Origin: an uncultured Verrucomicrobiales bacterium
Lineage (GTDB): Bacteria > Verrucomicrobiota > Verrucomicrobiia > Verrucomicrobiales > Akkermansiaceae
Assembly (NCBI GenBank): GCA_937916135.1
Contig: CALFTQ010000130.1
Coordinates: forward strand, 1 to 26,823
DNA length: 26,823 nucleotides
Reading direction: 5' to 3'
In this document: in pieces, positions 7,842 through 15,523 of the stretch
Position numbering within the stretch: the stretch's first letter is position 1
Layout: every line of letters starts with the position of its first letter
Translations under genes and position numbers: made by a program
The notes under the pieces: generated by a model
The model's input: only the letters and a program-made list of their open reading frames with translations
Database searches by the model: none
What the model was told of the DNA's origin: nothing

Positions 7842-10631
7842 ATGAACCACACACCTCTCATCAATTCAAAGCGCACGATGATTCTTGCAGCCATCGCAGC
7901 TTCCTGCCCCTTTGTGCAGGCTAGCACGGCCGGCTACATCAGCACATCGTCCGCTGCCGGCACCAGCCAGGTGGGTCCCACCGCCGTGTACTCTGGTGAT
8001 TCACAGGATAGCATCAATGCCCGTGAAGCTGCCCGCCGCAAGGCCAAGACCAGTGAGGCTCTCGAGCTTCTGCAGCAGGGGCGCACCGCATACTCCCAGA
8101 AGGAATATGTGCAGTCCCTTGAGAAGTATGAAGCTGCCTGGAAAGTTCTCCCCAAGGCTCCGGCTACTCAGAAGCTTCAGGAATTCCTTGTCAAGAGCAT
8201 TGGTGATGCCTCCATCGCCGTTGCCATGGAGTACTCCCGCGTGGGTCGCTATGATGAAGCAGAGCAGCTCCTGCTCGATGTGCTTGAGCGCGAACCCAAC
8301 AACAAGCGTGCTCGTCATGAGCTTTCTCTGATGCGCGACCCCGTGCGCAACAATCCGGCTCTTACTCCTGAGCATGCGAAGAATGTGGAGGAAGTTAACC
8401 GCCTTCTTACCCTTGCCTATGGTCATCTTGACCTTGGCAGATACGACGCCGCTTATGCCGAGTTCAATCGTGTAATCAAGATTGACCCGTACAACACCGC
8501 CGCCCGTCGCGGTCAGGAGGCTGTCAGCAAGCGCCGTTCCAACTACTACAAGGCTGCTCATGATTCCTACCGTGCCAAGGCTCTGGCTGAGGTGGACGCC
8601 TTGTGGGAAGAGCAGCTGCCTCAGGATCTGCCGACGATTCAGCTGGGCTCCACTGAGACGGTGGCTACCTCTGAAGGTGTGCTCCGCAATCGCGACAACC
8701 TGGTGACGCTGAAGATTGCCAGCGTGAACTTCGAGGATACCCCGATGGCTGACGCGCTGGATTTCCTGCGCGCAGAGGCCCGCAAGAGTGGTCAGCAGAT
8801 TAACTTCATTTTTGAGAAGGCTCAGGCTCCTGTTGCTCCCGCTGCAGCTCCTGTGAGCTCCGATGATGAGGAAGAAGATGAGGAGGAAAGCGAAGATGAG
8901 GAGGAAGAGGAAGAAGCCGCCGCAGCTCCCGCAGCTGTGTATACTCCTCCGCCCCCTGCCATCATTTCCTCTCTGCAGATGAACGATGTGACCGCTGCTG
9001 ATCTGCTGGCTCACATGTGCTCCCAGGCGGGTTGTGAATACCGGGTTGAAGAGACGGCTGTTGTCGTGTACCAGAAGGGTGCCGGCTCTCAGCGCATGTC
9101 CCGCCGCCAGTGGACGGTGCGTCCTTCTTTCTTCAGTGGTGCTTCTGAGGGTTCTGAAGACGAAGAGGAAGAGGATGATTTCAGCTCCGGGCCCACCCGC
9201 CGCGCTGCCAAGATTGACGCCAAGGCATCCCTTATTGACATGGGCGTGAACTTCCCGCAGGGTGCTTCTGCCAAGTATTCCCCCGTGACCGGTACTCTTA
9301 CCGTGACCAACACTGATGATGAGCTTGACACTGTTGAGGAAATCATCAACAAGGTGCGCCAGGAGATGCCCAAGATGGTGAAGGTCAGCGCCAAGTTCGT
9401 GGAAATCACCCAGACCAATGAAGAGGAACTTTCTTTTGACTGGGTTATCAATCCCTTCTCCATCAGTGATTCCGGCAAGACGTATCTCGGTGGCGTGAAT
9501 GGTTCCCACTCTCTGCCCAACCGTCTTGTGAGCGACTTCGTCTCCAGCGGTGGCAGTGCCTACAGCAACAACTACGATGGCGTCGGTTCCTGGCCGATTT
9601 CCTCCAACAAGGTTTTTGCCAGCGCTTCTGATACTGTCTCCAACGGCCTGATGACAGGTGGCCTCCGCTCCGGCTCTGGTGCTATCACCTCCGGTGCATT
9701 GCAGAACCTCATTACTTCCGGCTCCGCTGGTGCTTCTTCCACGGCTTCTGTGGCTCCCGGCGTCATGTCTCTGTCCGGTATCTATGACTCCGGTTCCTAC
9801 CAGATGATCATGCGCGGTCTGTCCCAGAAGAAGGGTGTGGACGTGATGTCTGCTCCGAGCCTCGTAATGAGCGCAGATGAGGACCGCCCGATGGATTATG
9901 CTCCCGCACCCGATCAGCTGGCCTCTGACCAGAACGATGAGACCGGTTGCGCTAAGATTGAGGTGATTCGTCGCTTCGTGTACCCGACCGAGTATGATGA
10001 GCCGCAGATCGAAAGTTCCGGCAACAATAACAACAACAACGATGATGACAACAACGGATACAGCGGCAGCATGCCTGTGGCTGCTCCGGCCAACCCCTCC
10101 AGCTGGGGTGTGGAAGAAGTCGGTGTGATGCTGCGCTTCCAGGTGGAACCGCTCAAGTCTACCGGTGATGACGTTGTCCGCTTCAAGCGTTTCGAAATCC
10201 GTGTGGTTGACTTCGAAGGTTTCGTGAACTATGGTTCTCCGATTACCGCTGGTATTGCCAACCAGAATACGATTGAGCACATCACTCTGACTGAGAACCG
10301 CATTGATATGCCTATCTTCAGCCGTCGTTACATCAACTCCAACCCCTGCGTGTATGATGGTCACACTATCGCAATCGGTGGTATGATTCAGGATGAAGTG
10401 CAGAAGGTGGAAGACAAGGTGCCGGTATTCGGTGACCTCCCCCTCATCGGTCGTCTGTTCCGCAGCAATGCCGAGTCTCACATTCGCAAGAACCTCATGG
10501 TGTTCGTGACCGCTGACATTATCGACCCGTTCGGTAAGCCCATGCGCAAGCGCGATACAGGCACGAATGCCGGTGGTGCCAGCACGTCTATCCCCGGTCT
10601 CTTCCCGGATGATGGTCTGGTGAACCCCTGA
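7842..10631 (+). CDS. PilQ/GspD-family outer-membrane secretin with TPR N-terminus (Amuc_1098-like)
   Basis: A 929-residue secretin, the outer-membrane ring channel of type IV pili and type II secretion. Order: signal peptide about 1-27; TPR-like repeats about 65-235 (for example GRYDEAEQLLLDVLEREPNN and GRYDAAYAEFNRVIKIDPYN); an STN/secretin-N-like region about 285-420 split by an acidic run at 341-358 and Pro-rich linker; a second acidic cluster near 439-446; a further N-domain about 460-540; then the secretin core. The core carries MSAPSLVM, an Asn/Asp stretch near 728-737, the C-terminal signature VPVFGDLPLIGRLFRS from 860, and NLMVFVTADIIDP. The tail ends LFPDDGLVNP. It is last in the locus, before a strong terminator. 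Family call secure; cargo unknown. Confidence 0.95.
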   Translation: MNHTPLINSKRTMILAAIAASCPFVQASTAGYISTSSAAGTSQVGPTAVYSGDSQDSINAREAARRKAKTSEALELLQQGRTAYSQKEYVQSLEKYEAAWKVLPKAPATQKLQEFLVKSIGDASIAVAMEYSRVGRYDEAEQLLLDVLEREPNNKRARHELSLMRDPVRNNPALTPEHAKNVEEVNRLLTLAYGHLDLGRYDAAYAEFNRVIKIDPYNTAARRGQEAVSKRRSNYYKAAHDSYRAKALAEVDALWEEQLPQDLPTIQLGSTETVATSEGVLRNRDNLVTLKIASVNFEDTPMADALDFLRAEARKSGQQINFIFEKAQAPVAPAAAPVSSDDEEEDEEESEDEEEEEEAAAAPAAVYTPPPPAIISSLQMNDVTAADLLAHMCSQAGCEYRVEETAVVVYQKGAGSQRMSRRQWTVRPSFFSGASEGSEDEEEEDDFSSGPTRRAAKIDAKASLIDMGVNFPQGASAKYSPVTGTLTVTNTDDELDTVEEIINKVRQEMPKMVKVSAKFVEITQTNEEELSFDWVINPFSISDSGKTYLGGVNGSHSLPNRLVSDFVSSGGSAYSNNYDGVGSWPISSNKVFASASDTVSNGLMTGGLRSGSGAITSGALQNLITSGSAGASSTASVAPGVMSLSGIYDSGSYQMIMRGLSQKKGVDVMSAPSLVMSADEDRPMDYAPAPDQLASDQNDETGCAKIEVIRRFVYPTEYDEPQIESSGNNNNNNDDDNNGYSGSMPVAAPANPSSWGVEEVGVMLRFQVEPLKSTGDDVVRFKRFEIRVVDFEGFVNYGSPITAGIANQNTIEHITLTENRIDMPIFSRRYINSNPCVYDGHTIAIGGMIQDEVQKVEDKVPVFGDLPLIGRLFRSNAESHIRKNLMVFVTADIIDPFGKPMRKRDTGTNAGGASTSIPGLFPDDGLVNP

Positions 10632-10655
10632 GTAACCAGGTTCAATGGTAATTCT

Positions 10656-10690
10656 GCCCCGCTCCGAATCCCGGAGCGGGGCGATTACTT
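10656..10690 (+). terminator. Intrinsic terminator of the pilus-like locus
   Basis: An 11-bp perfect GC-rich stem (arms 10656-10666 and 10672-10682) with a 5-base loop lies 25 bases after the secretin stop and is followed by a moderately T-rich run. Confidence 0.8.
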
Positions 10691-10890
10691 TTATGAAGTA
10701 TCCCAGAATACCATCTGCCCGGCATAGATGGATTGTTCCTTCCTGGTCGCATGCTTGCTCTGCCGATAATGCCGGAGGCGATGCGTGCATCGTCATGGTT
10801 CCAAATCTGAATGGGAGGGTGTTTGGCAAGGCGTGCTCCGTGCATGAAAGGTCAAAAAATGAAAAAAATGCAGAAAATCAGAAATTTTAC
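10691..10890. other. Intergenic stretch, no gene supported
   Basis: About 200 bases between the secretin terminator and the tRNA-Glu promoter. It holds two small inverted repeats (CCATCT...AGATGG near 10714-10734 and CGATGC-GT-GCATCG at 10779-10792) and a poly-A-rich part at about 10855-10890. An open frame at 10645-10908 starts inside the terminator and has no family features. Confidence 0.5.
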
Positions 10891-10919
10891 TTGCCAAGGG
10901 AGCTGTGATGTGTTAAATT
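10891..10919 (+). promoter_or_regulatory. Promoter of tRNA-Glu
   Basis: TTGCCA (10891-10896), a 17-base spacer ending TGTGT, and TAAATT (10914-10919), with a start predicted near 10926. It closely matches the tRNA-Tyr promoter at 1596-1624 in both boxes, the spacing and part of the flanks. Confidence 0.7.
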
Positions 10920-10955
10920 GCCGTCGCACTGGTGCAAACCGGTGAAATAATAAAA

Positions 10956-11028
10956 GTCTGGATCGTCTAGAGGCCTAGGACTCGCGCCTTTCACGCGCGC
11001 AACACGGGTTCGAATCCCGTTCCAGATG
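10956..11028 (+). tRNA. tRNA-Glu (anticodon TTC)
   Basis: A 73-base cloverleaf: acceptor GTCTGGA/TCCAGAT (one G-U), a D arm in GTCTAGAGGCCTAGGAC typical of tRNA-Glu, anticodon stem GCGC/GCGC with loop CTTTCAC giving TTC, T arm ACGGG-TTCGAAT-CCCGT, discriminator G. CCA is not encoded. Confidence 0.97.
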
Positions 11029-11032
11029 CTGA

Positions 11033-11069
11033 ATCGGTTCTACCGCAGGGTGGAACCGGTTTTTGTTTT
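11033..11069 (+). terminator. Intrinsic terminator of tRNA-Glu
   Basis: Arms 11033-11044 and 11049-11060 form a 12-bp stem (two G-U pairs) with loop GCAG, followed by TTTTGTTTTA. It begins 5 bases after the tRNA. The MATE gene starts only 15 bases after the T run, so some read-through may express it. Confidence 0.88.
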
Positions 11070-11084
11070 AAGGAAGGAAGAGGT

Positions 11085-12458
11085 ATGAATGTGCTCCGCA
11101 AGCTAGTTGACAAGGGTGAGCTGAAACGCCTGCTGGTGCTGATGCTGCCGCTGTATATTGCCAACCTCATGAATATGGGTATGGGTGTGGTGGATACTAT
11201 TGTTGCGGGGCAGGCCGGGCCTGAGCAGCTGGCCGGGGTGGCGCTTGGCAGCTCAGTCACCGTGCCTATCATGGTGGCCGTTGGAGCCGTGTTGACGATT
11301 ATAGGCCCGATGATATCTCGTTTGCGTGGTGCCGGAAGCGAAGGGAAGGTGGGGCTGCTGCTGAACAATGCAAAGCTGCTGGCGTTCATTCTCATGGCGG
11401 TGGAGCTCGCAGCGCTGTTTGCCGGGGTGACGGTATTTCCCTTGGTTTCGGATGATGAGGTGATGGTGCAGGTGGCAACCGATTATCTTTATTTCCTGAT
11501 GCTGTGCGTGCCTGCCAGCGTGATGCTGCGCTGCCTGCAGGGGCATTTCGAAGGCTATGGGCACACGCGCCCTGCTATGATTATTGCATTTATAGGTTTG
11601 CTGCTCAATATACCGATGAATTATGCATTTGTGTTCGGCTGGGGGCCCATCCCTGCCATGGGGGGCGCCGGCACCGGGCTTACCACAGCCGTGATTCATT
11701 ATATGATGATGGTGGCATTGCTGGTGCTCATGGCAGTGTACCCCCGCTACCGTCGGAATATAACGCAGATGTGGACGAACCGCCGCGCCGACTGGCGCGT
11801 CGTGCGCGAGATCTTTTATAAGGGGCTTCCGCTGGGGGTGGCCTCGCTCTGCGAAATGACTTTCTTCTGCGTGGTCACCCTTGTCATTGCGCCGCTTGGT
11901 GCTCTGGCGGTCGGTGCGCACCAGGTAGCCATCAATGTTTCGGCGGTGTTGTTCATGTTCCCGCTTTCGCTGAGTATTGCCACTGCCATCCGCTCCGCCT
12001 ACCATGTGGGCGCTCGCGATAAGGAGCGTTTCGATGCCCTGCTGCGCACCAGCATCACCTTTATGCTGGTTGTGATATTGTCGCTCGCATCGCTTACCAT
12101 CATCTTCCGCCGTGAAATCATTTCGCTCTATACGGATGAGCTCCCCATCGTAGACCTGGCGTCCGGCCTGTTGTTCCTCTGTGCTGTTTACCAGTTGTCG
12201 GATGCCCTGCAGGCGCTTATGAGCGGGCTGCTGCGCGGGTGTCACGAGACACAGTCCATCACCTGGGTGAATATGTTCTCCTACTGGGTCATTGGCTTCC
12301 CGCTGGCTTGCATCCTCATCCGCACAGATTGGATTGTGCCGGCCATGGGGCCTGCCGGAGCCTGGGTGAGCTTTGTGGTGGCTCTTACCATTACTGCCTT
12401 GCTGCTCAGTTGGCGCTTTGCCTGCGTCCGGAAACGCGTTTTTGCCACCCATCAGTAA
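11085..12458 (+). CDS. MATE-family multidrug/toxin efflux transporter
   Basis: A 457-residue polytopic membrane protein with about twelve hydrophobic helices in two six-helix halves. MATE features include the helix-1 motif LPLYIANLMNMGMGVVDTIVAGQ, QLAGVALGSS soon after, the helix-7 region KGLPLGVASLCEMTFF with GALAVGAHQVAINVSAVLFM, and ALQALMSGLLRGCHETQ. These antiporters use a sodium or proton gradient to expel cations, drugs or flavin-like compounds; the substrate cannot be told. It is one of few genes here with a clear ribosome-binding site: a purine-rich AAGGAAGGAAGAGG ends just before the ATG. No separate promoter is obvious, since the tRNA-Glu terminator is directly upstream; it may rely on read-through. 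No terminator follows before the rplX promoter. Confidence 0.93.
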   Translation: MNVLRKLVDKGELKRLLVLMLPLYIANLMNMGMGVVDTIVAGQAGPEQLAGVALGSSVTVPIMVAVGAVLTIIGPMISRLRGAGSEGKVGLLLNNAKLLAFILMAVELAALFAGVTVFPLVSDDEVMVQVATDYLYFLMLCVPASVMLRCLQGHFEGYGHTRPAMIIAFIGLLLNIPMNYAFVFGWGPIPAMGGAGTGLTTAVIHYMMMVALLVLMAVYPRYRRNITQMWTNRRADWRVVREIFYKGLPLGVASLCEMTFFCVVTLVIAPLGALAVGAHQVAINVSAVLFMFPLSLSIATAIRSAYHVGARDKERFDALLRTSITFMLVVILSLASLTIIFRREIISLYTDELPIVDLASGLLFLCAVYQLSDALQALMSGLLRGCHETQSITWVNMFSYWVIGFPLACILIRTDWIVPAMGPAGAWVSFVVALTITALLLSWRFACVRKRVFATHQ

Positions 12459-12497
12459 AAAAATGTGGGGCAGGGGAGAAAAGTCGCGTTATTTTGC

Positions 12498-12526
12498 TTG
12501 ACGTGTGCCTGGGAAGAGCGTATAGT
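12498..12526 (+). promoter_or_regulatory. Strong promoter of the ribosomal protein operon
   Basis: TTGACG (12498-12503), a 17-base spacer and TATAGT (12521-12526), each 5/6 to the sigma-70 consensus and ideally spaced. It is the best promoter in the window and lies 59 bases before rplX, with a start near 12533. Confidence 0.8.
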
Positions 12527-12533
12527 GGGTGCC

Positions 12534-12555
12534 CCGCACTACAGGTGTAGTGTGG
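12534..12555 (+). promoter_or_regulatory. 5'-terminal hairpin of the rplX operon mRNA
   Basis: CCGCACTAC (12534-12542), loop AGGT and GTAGTGTGG (12547-12555) form a 9-bp stem with one G-U pair, essentially at the first transcribed bases. It could stabilise the mRNA or be an autoregulatory site; this is inferred from position. Confidence 0.5.
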
Positions 12556-12584
12556 TCTGAACATATACCAAGAAAACACAAACG

Positions 12585-12809
12585 ATGAAGACCCACGTGA
12601 AGAAAGGTGATAATGTCGAAGTTATCGCCGGCAAGAACAAGGGCAAGCGTGGTGTTGTTCTTTCCGTGAATGCCAAGAAGCAGACCGTGACGGTGGAGGG
12701 TGCCCGCATCCTCAAGAAGGCTACTAAGCCCACCGAAGCTGACCCTGAAGGCGGCATCAAGGAAATCGACGGCGCCATCCACATCTCCAATGTGAAGAAA
12801 GTGAGCTGA
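12585..12809 (+). CDS. rplX: Large ribosomal subunit protein L24 (uL24), short form
   Basis: A 74-residue KOW-domain protein that starts 50S assembly by binding 23S rRNA. The KOW core is clear: KKGDNVEVIAGKNKGKRG near 6-23, then LSVNAKKQTVTVEG, and the family's GGIKEIDGAIHISNV near the end. It stops at SNVKKVS, while common L24 proteins run about 100 residues with a further C-terminal part, so this is a short version. It is first in the operon, unlike the usual rplN-rplX order. No Shine-Dalgarno. Confidence 0.95.
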   Translation: MKTHVKKGDNVEVIAGKNKGKRGVVLSVNAKKQTVTVEGARILKKATKPTEADPEGGIKEIDGAIHISNVKKVS

Positions 12810-12882
12810 TGCCGAAAGGCTGAAACTCCGCGCTTAAGCCATCACTGAACTAACTAATAACAAGAGCTGACCCGCTAATATT

Positions 12883-13455
12883 ATGAGCACACCTACATTG
12901 CTTACATACTACAAGGAGAAGGTCACCAAGGCCCTCCAGGCGAAGCACAACTATGCCAACGTGCACCAGATTCCCCGTCTTGAAAAGATTGTGGTGACCA
13001 CGTGCATGGGCAAGCACCCCGACCGCAAGCAGGCTGTTGAGGATGCCGTTGCCGAAATCGCCAAAATCACCGGCCAGAAGCCGGCTATGACCTACGCCCG
13101 CAAGAGCGTGGCTAACTTCAAACTCCGCGAGGGTGAAGTCCTCGGCGCCCGTGTGACGCTGCGTTCCACCCAGATGTGGGAGTTCCTCGATCGCTTCATC
13201 AACATTACTGCCCCCAACATCCGCGACTTCCGTGGCCTGCCCACCAAGTCCTTTGACGGCCGCGGTAACTATGCCATCGGTATTCCTGATCAGTCCATCT
13301 TCCCGGAGATTGAGCTCGATCAGATCAAGCGTAACATCGGTTTCGATATCATCTTCGTGACGACCGCTAACACGGACGAAGAGGGTCGCGACCTGCTTGC
13401 TGAGCTGGGTATCCCCTTCCGCAAGCCCTCCAAGAAGACTGAAGAAAACGCCTAA
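12883..13455 (+). CDS. rplE: Large ribosomal subunit protein L5 (uL5)
   Basis: A 190-residue 50S protein that binds 5S rRNA and contacts the P-site tRNA. Blocks include LLTYYKEKVTKALQ at the N-terminus, NYANVHQIPRLEKIVV, TGQKPAMTYARKSVANFKLREG, LDRFINI, RDFRGLPTKSFDGRGNYAIGI and DIIFVTTANTDEEGRDLL. The length fits the family (about 180). It starts 73 bases after rplX and 13 bases before rpsH. The usual next gene, rpsN (S14), is missing. The leader is AT-rich with no clear Shine-Dalgarno. Confidence 0.98.
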   Translation: MSTPTLLTYYKEKVTKALQAKHNYANVHQIPRLEKIVVTTCMGKHPDRKQAVEDAVAEIAKITGQKPAMTYARKSVANFKLREGEVLGARVTLRSTQMWEFLDRFINITAPNIRDFRGLPTKSFDGRGNYAIGIPDQSIFPEIELDQIKRNIGFDIIFVTTANTDEEGRDLLAELGIPFRKPSKKTEENA

Positions 13456-13468
13456 CTAAATTACGATT

Positions 13469-13870
13469 ATGGCAGTATTAAGTGATCCTATTTCCGATTT
13501 CCTCACCCGCGTGAAGAACGCCGGCGCCGCCCGCAACGAGGTTTTCACCGCTCCCTACTCCGCTATCAAGGCTGAGATTGCCCGCATCCTGCAGGCTGAA
13601 GGCTACATCTGGAGCTACGAGATCGTTGGCGAAGGCAAGGACAAGGCCATCAAGGTCAAGTCCAAGTTCACGAACGAGGGTAAGTCCATCATCACGGACG
13701 TGAAGCGCGTGTCCAAGCCGGGCCGCCGCGTGTACGTTCCCTCCGCCGAGATTCCCACCGTCATGAACGGCCTTGGTATCTCTATCGTTTCCACCTCTCG
13801 CGGCATGATGACGGGTGCTCAGGCCCGCAAGCAGCAGATTGGTGGCGAGCTCATCGCTCTTGTATGGTAA
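13469..13870 (+). CDS. rpsH: Small ribosomal subunit protein S8 (uS8)
   Basis: A 133-residue 30S protein that binds helix 21 of 16S rRNA and in E. coli represses the spc operon by binding its mRNA. It has the N-terminal DPISDFLTRVKNA and the signature STSRGMMTGAQARKQQIGGE with a final ALVW. It directly follows rplE with a 13-base gap, so no S14 gene can fit between them. Confidence 0.98.
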   Translation: MAVLSDPISDFLTRVKNAGAARNEVFTAPYSAIKAEIARILQAEGYIWSYEIVGEGKDKAIKVKSKFTNEGKSIITDVKRVSKPGRRVYVPSAEIPTVMNGLGISIVSTSRGMMTGAQARKQQIGGELIALVW

Positions 13871-13897
13871 CATTAACCCCTGACCTGATATAATAAT

Positions 13898-14437
13898 ATG
13901 TCTCGAGTAGGTAAAAAGACAATCACCGTTCCCGCCGGCGTGACCGTGACGATCAACGGTGCTGATGTTACTGTTAAGGGTGCCAAGGGTGAGCTCAGCT
14001 GGACCCTGCCCGCCGGTATCTCCGCCGCCCAGGAGGGCGCCGTGCTGACCGTGTCCCGCGCCAGCGAGGACCGCCAGGTGCGCGCTCTGCACGGCACGAG
14101 CCGCTCCCTCATCGCCAACATGGTGGAGGGTGTGTCCAAGGGCTTCGAGAAGAAGCTCGAAATCGTCGGTGTGGGTCTGAAAGCCGCTGTGAAGGGCAAT
14201 GTGCTCGACCTGGCTCTCGGTAAGTCCCACCCCATCCTTCACCCCATTCCTGCCGGTCTTACCGTGACGGTGGCCGACAACACCAAGGTGACGGTGGCAG
14301 GTATCGACAAGCAGCTTGTCGGTCAGTTCGCAGCAGAGGTGCGCGGTTACTATCCCCCCGAGCCGTACAAGGGCAAGGGTGTCCACTATGTGGGCGAGTA
14401 CATCCGCCGCAAGGAAGGCAAGAGCGTTGGCAAGTAA
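13898..14437 (+). CDS. rplF: Large ribosomal subunit protein L6 (uL6)
   Basis: A 179-residue 50S protein near the GTPase-associated centre. It starts MSRVGKKTITVPAGV, has the duplicated L6 fold, and carries the signature region from GIDKQLVGQFAAEVRGYYPPEPYKGKGVHY to EGKSVGK at the end. Normal length. Gaps are 27 bases to rpsH and 41 to rplR. The codon before the ATG is AT-rich (ataataatATG) with no Shine-Dalgarno. Confidence 0.98.
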   Translation: MSRVGKKTITVPAGVTVTINGADVTVKGAKGELSWTLPAGISAAQEGAVLTVSRASEDRQVRALHGTSRSLIANMVEGVSKGFEKKLEIVGVGLKAAVKGNVLDLALGKSHPILHPIPAGLTVTVADNTKVTVAGIDKQLVGQFAAEVRGYYPPEPYKGKGVHYVGEYIRRKEGKSVGK

Positions 14438-14478
14438 TCATTATCATCTCAAACCCTTTAAAAGTTTACTAGAAGAAT

Positions 14479-14829
14479 ATGAGCACTATCAATCGCAAAG
14501 CCATCCGCGCCCGCGTTCATATGCGTATCCGCAAGAAGCTCTCCGGTACGCCTGAACGCCCCCGTCTGGCCGTTAATTTCTCTAACCAGCACGTCTATGC
14601 CCAGGTGATCGACGACACCAAGGGTGTGACCCTCTGTAGCGCCTGCACCCAGCAGGTTGAGCTGAAGAAGGCCAATGTGGAGACCGCCGCCAAGGTGGGT
14701 GCCCTCATTGGTGAGCGCGCGCTGGCTGCCGGTATCACTGAGGTTGTGTTCGACCGCGGTGGTTTCCTCTACCACGGGAAGGTGAAGGCCTTGGCCGATG
14801 CCGCTCGTGAGGCTGGTCTGAAATTCTAA
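14479..14829 (+). CDS. rplR: Large ribosomal subunit protein L18 (uL18)
   Basis: A 116-residue 5S-rRNA-binding protein. Family features are RARVHMRIRKKLSGTPERPRLAV, FSNQHVYAQVIDD near the middle, and the C-terminal VVFDRGGFLYHGKVKALADAAREAGL. Normal length and position between rplF and rpsE. The upstream GAAGAAT is the only purine-rich stretch near the ATG. Confidence 0.98.
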   Translation: MSTINRKAIRARVHMRIRKKLSGTPERPRLAVNFSNQHVYAQVIDDTKGVTLCSACTQQVELKKANVETAAKVGALIGERALAAGITEVVFDRGGFLYHGKVKALADAAREAGLKF

Positions 14830-14849
14830 AGAAGAAAGGTTTATAGAAA

Positions 14850-15491
14850 ATGAACACTGAAGAAACGAATGTTCCGGCCGCAGAGGCAGCACAGTCTCCC
14901 GCCGCTGCTCCCCAGCAGCGTGGTGGTCGCGCTCCCCGCCGTGATGGCAACCGTCCCGGCCGTGGTCCGCGCCGCGAGGGTGGCCGCCGCAACGAAGCTC
15001 CCGCCGAGGAAGGTCCTCAGCTGATGGAGAAAGTGGTGTACGTGAACCGTTGTGCCAAGGTTGTGAAGGGTGGCCGCCGCTTCTCCTTCTCCGCCCTCAT
15101 CGTGGTGGGCGACCAGAAGGGCAAGGTTGGCTACGGCTTCGGCAAGGCCAATGAGGTTTCCGACGCTATCCGCAAGGGTACCGACGCTGCCAAGCGTGCC
15201 ATGAAGAAGGTGGTCGTGGTGAACGACACCATCCCGCACGAGGTGTACAGCGAGTTCGGTGGCGCCAAGATCGTTCTCAAGCCCGCTGCTTCCGGTACGG
15301 GTCTTGTGGCCAGCGCCAAGGTGCGTTCCGTGCTTGAGGCTGCCGGCGTGAGCAACGTCATCGCCAAGTCTCTGGGTTCCTCCAACGCTGCCAACGTGGT
15401 GAAGGCCACCATGCAGGCCATGCTCGACATGCGCACTGCTGACCAGGTGCTCTCCGCCCGCGGCAAGAAGAAGAAGGACGCCTCTATCTGA
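14850..15491 (+). CDS. rpsE: Small ribosomal subunit protein S5 (uS5) with RG-rich N-terminal extension
   Basis: A 213-residue 30S protein involved in decoding accuracy and mRNA unwinding. The conserved S5 part starts near residue 60 with MEKVVYVNRCAKVVKGGRRF, followed by KVGYGFGKANEVSDAIRKG, HEVYSEFGGAKIVLKPA and GTGLVASAKVRSVLEAAGV. The first ~55 residues are an Ala/Pro run then a basic Arg/Gly-rich stretch (about 24-48), absent in E. coli S5 (about 167 residues). L30 (rpmD) usually follows rpsE but is missing. AAAGG lies 11 bases before the ATG. Confidence 0.97.
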   Translation: MNTEETNVPAAEAAQSPAAAPQQRGGRAPRRDGNRPGRGPRREGGRRNEAPAEEGPQLMEKVVYVNRCAKVVKGGRRFSFSALIVVGDQKGKVGYGFGKANEVSDAIRKGTDAAKRAMKKVVVVNDTIPHEVYSEFGGAKIVLKPAASGTGLVASAKVRSVLEAAGVSNVIAKSLGSSNAANVVKATMQAMLDMRTADQVLSARGKKKKDASI

Positions 15492-15523
15492 GTTTAACCA
15501 CCAACCATAGATAATCAAGAATC

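Noticed and set aside
8001..10829. A 942-codon open frame on the minus strand opposite the secretin gene
   Set aside because: It has no recognisable domain, mirrors the codon bias of the secretin and crosses its terminator. The same holds for long antisense frames at 3749-5497, 16209-17843, 19629-22040 and 25447-26739.
10645..10908. An 87-codon frame after the secretin gene
   Set aside because: It starts inside the terminator stem, has no ribosome-binding site, and runs into the tRNA promoter; no domain seen.
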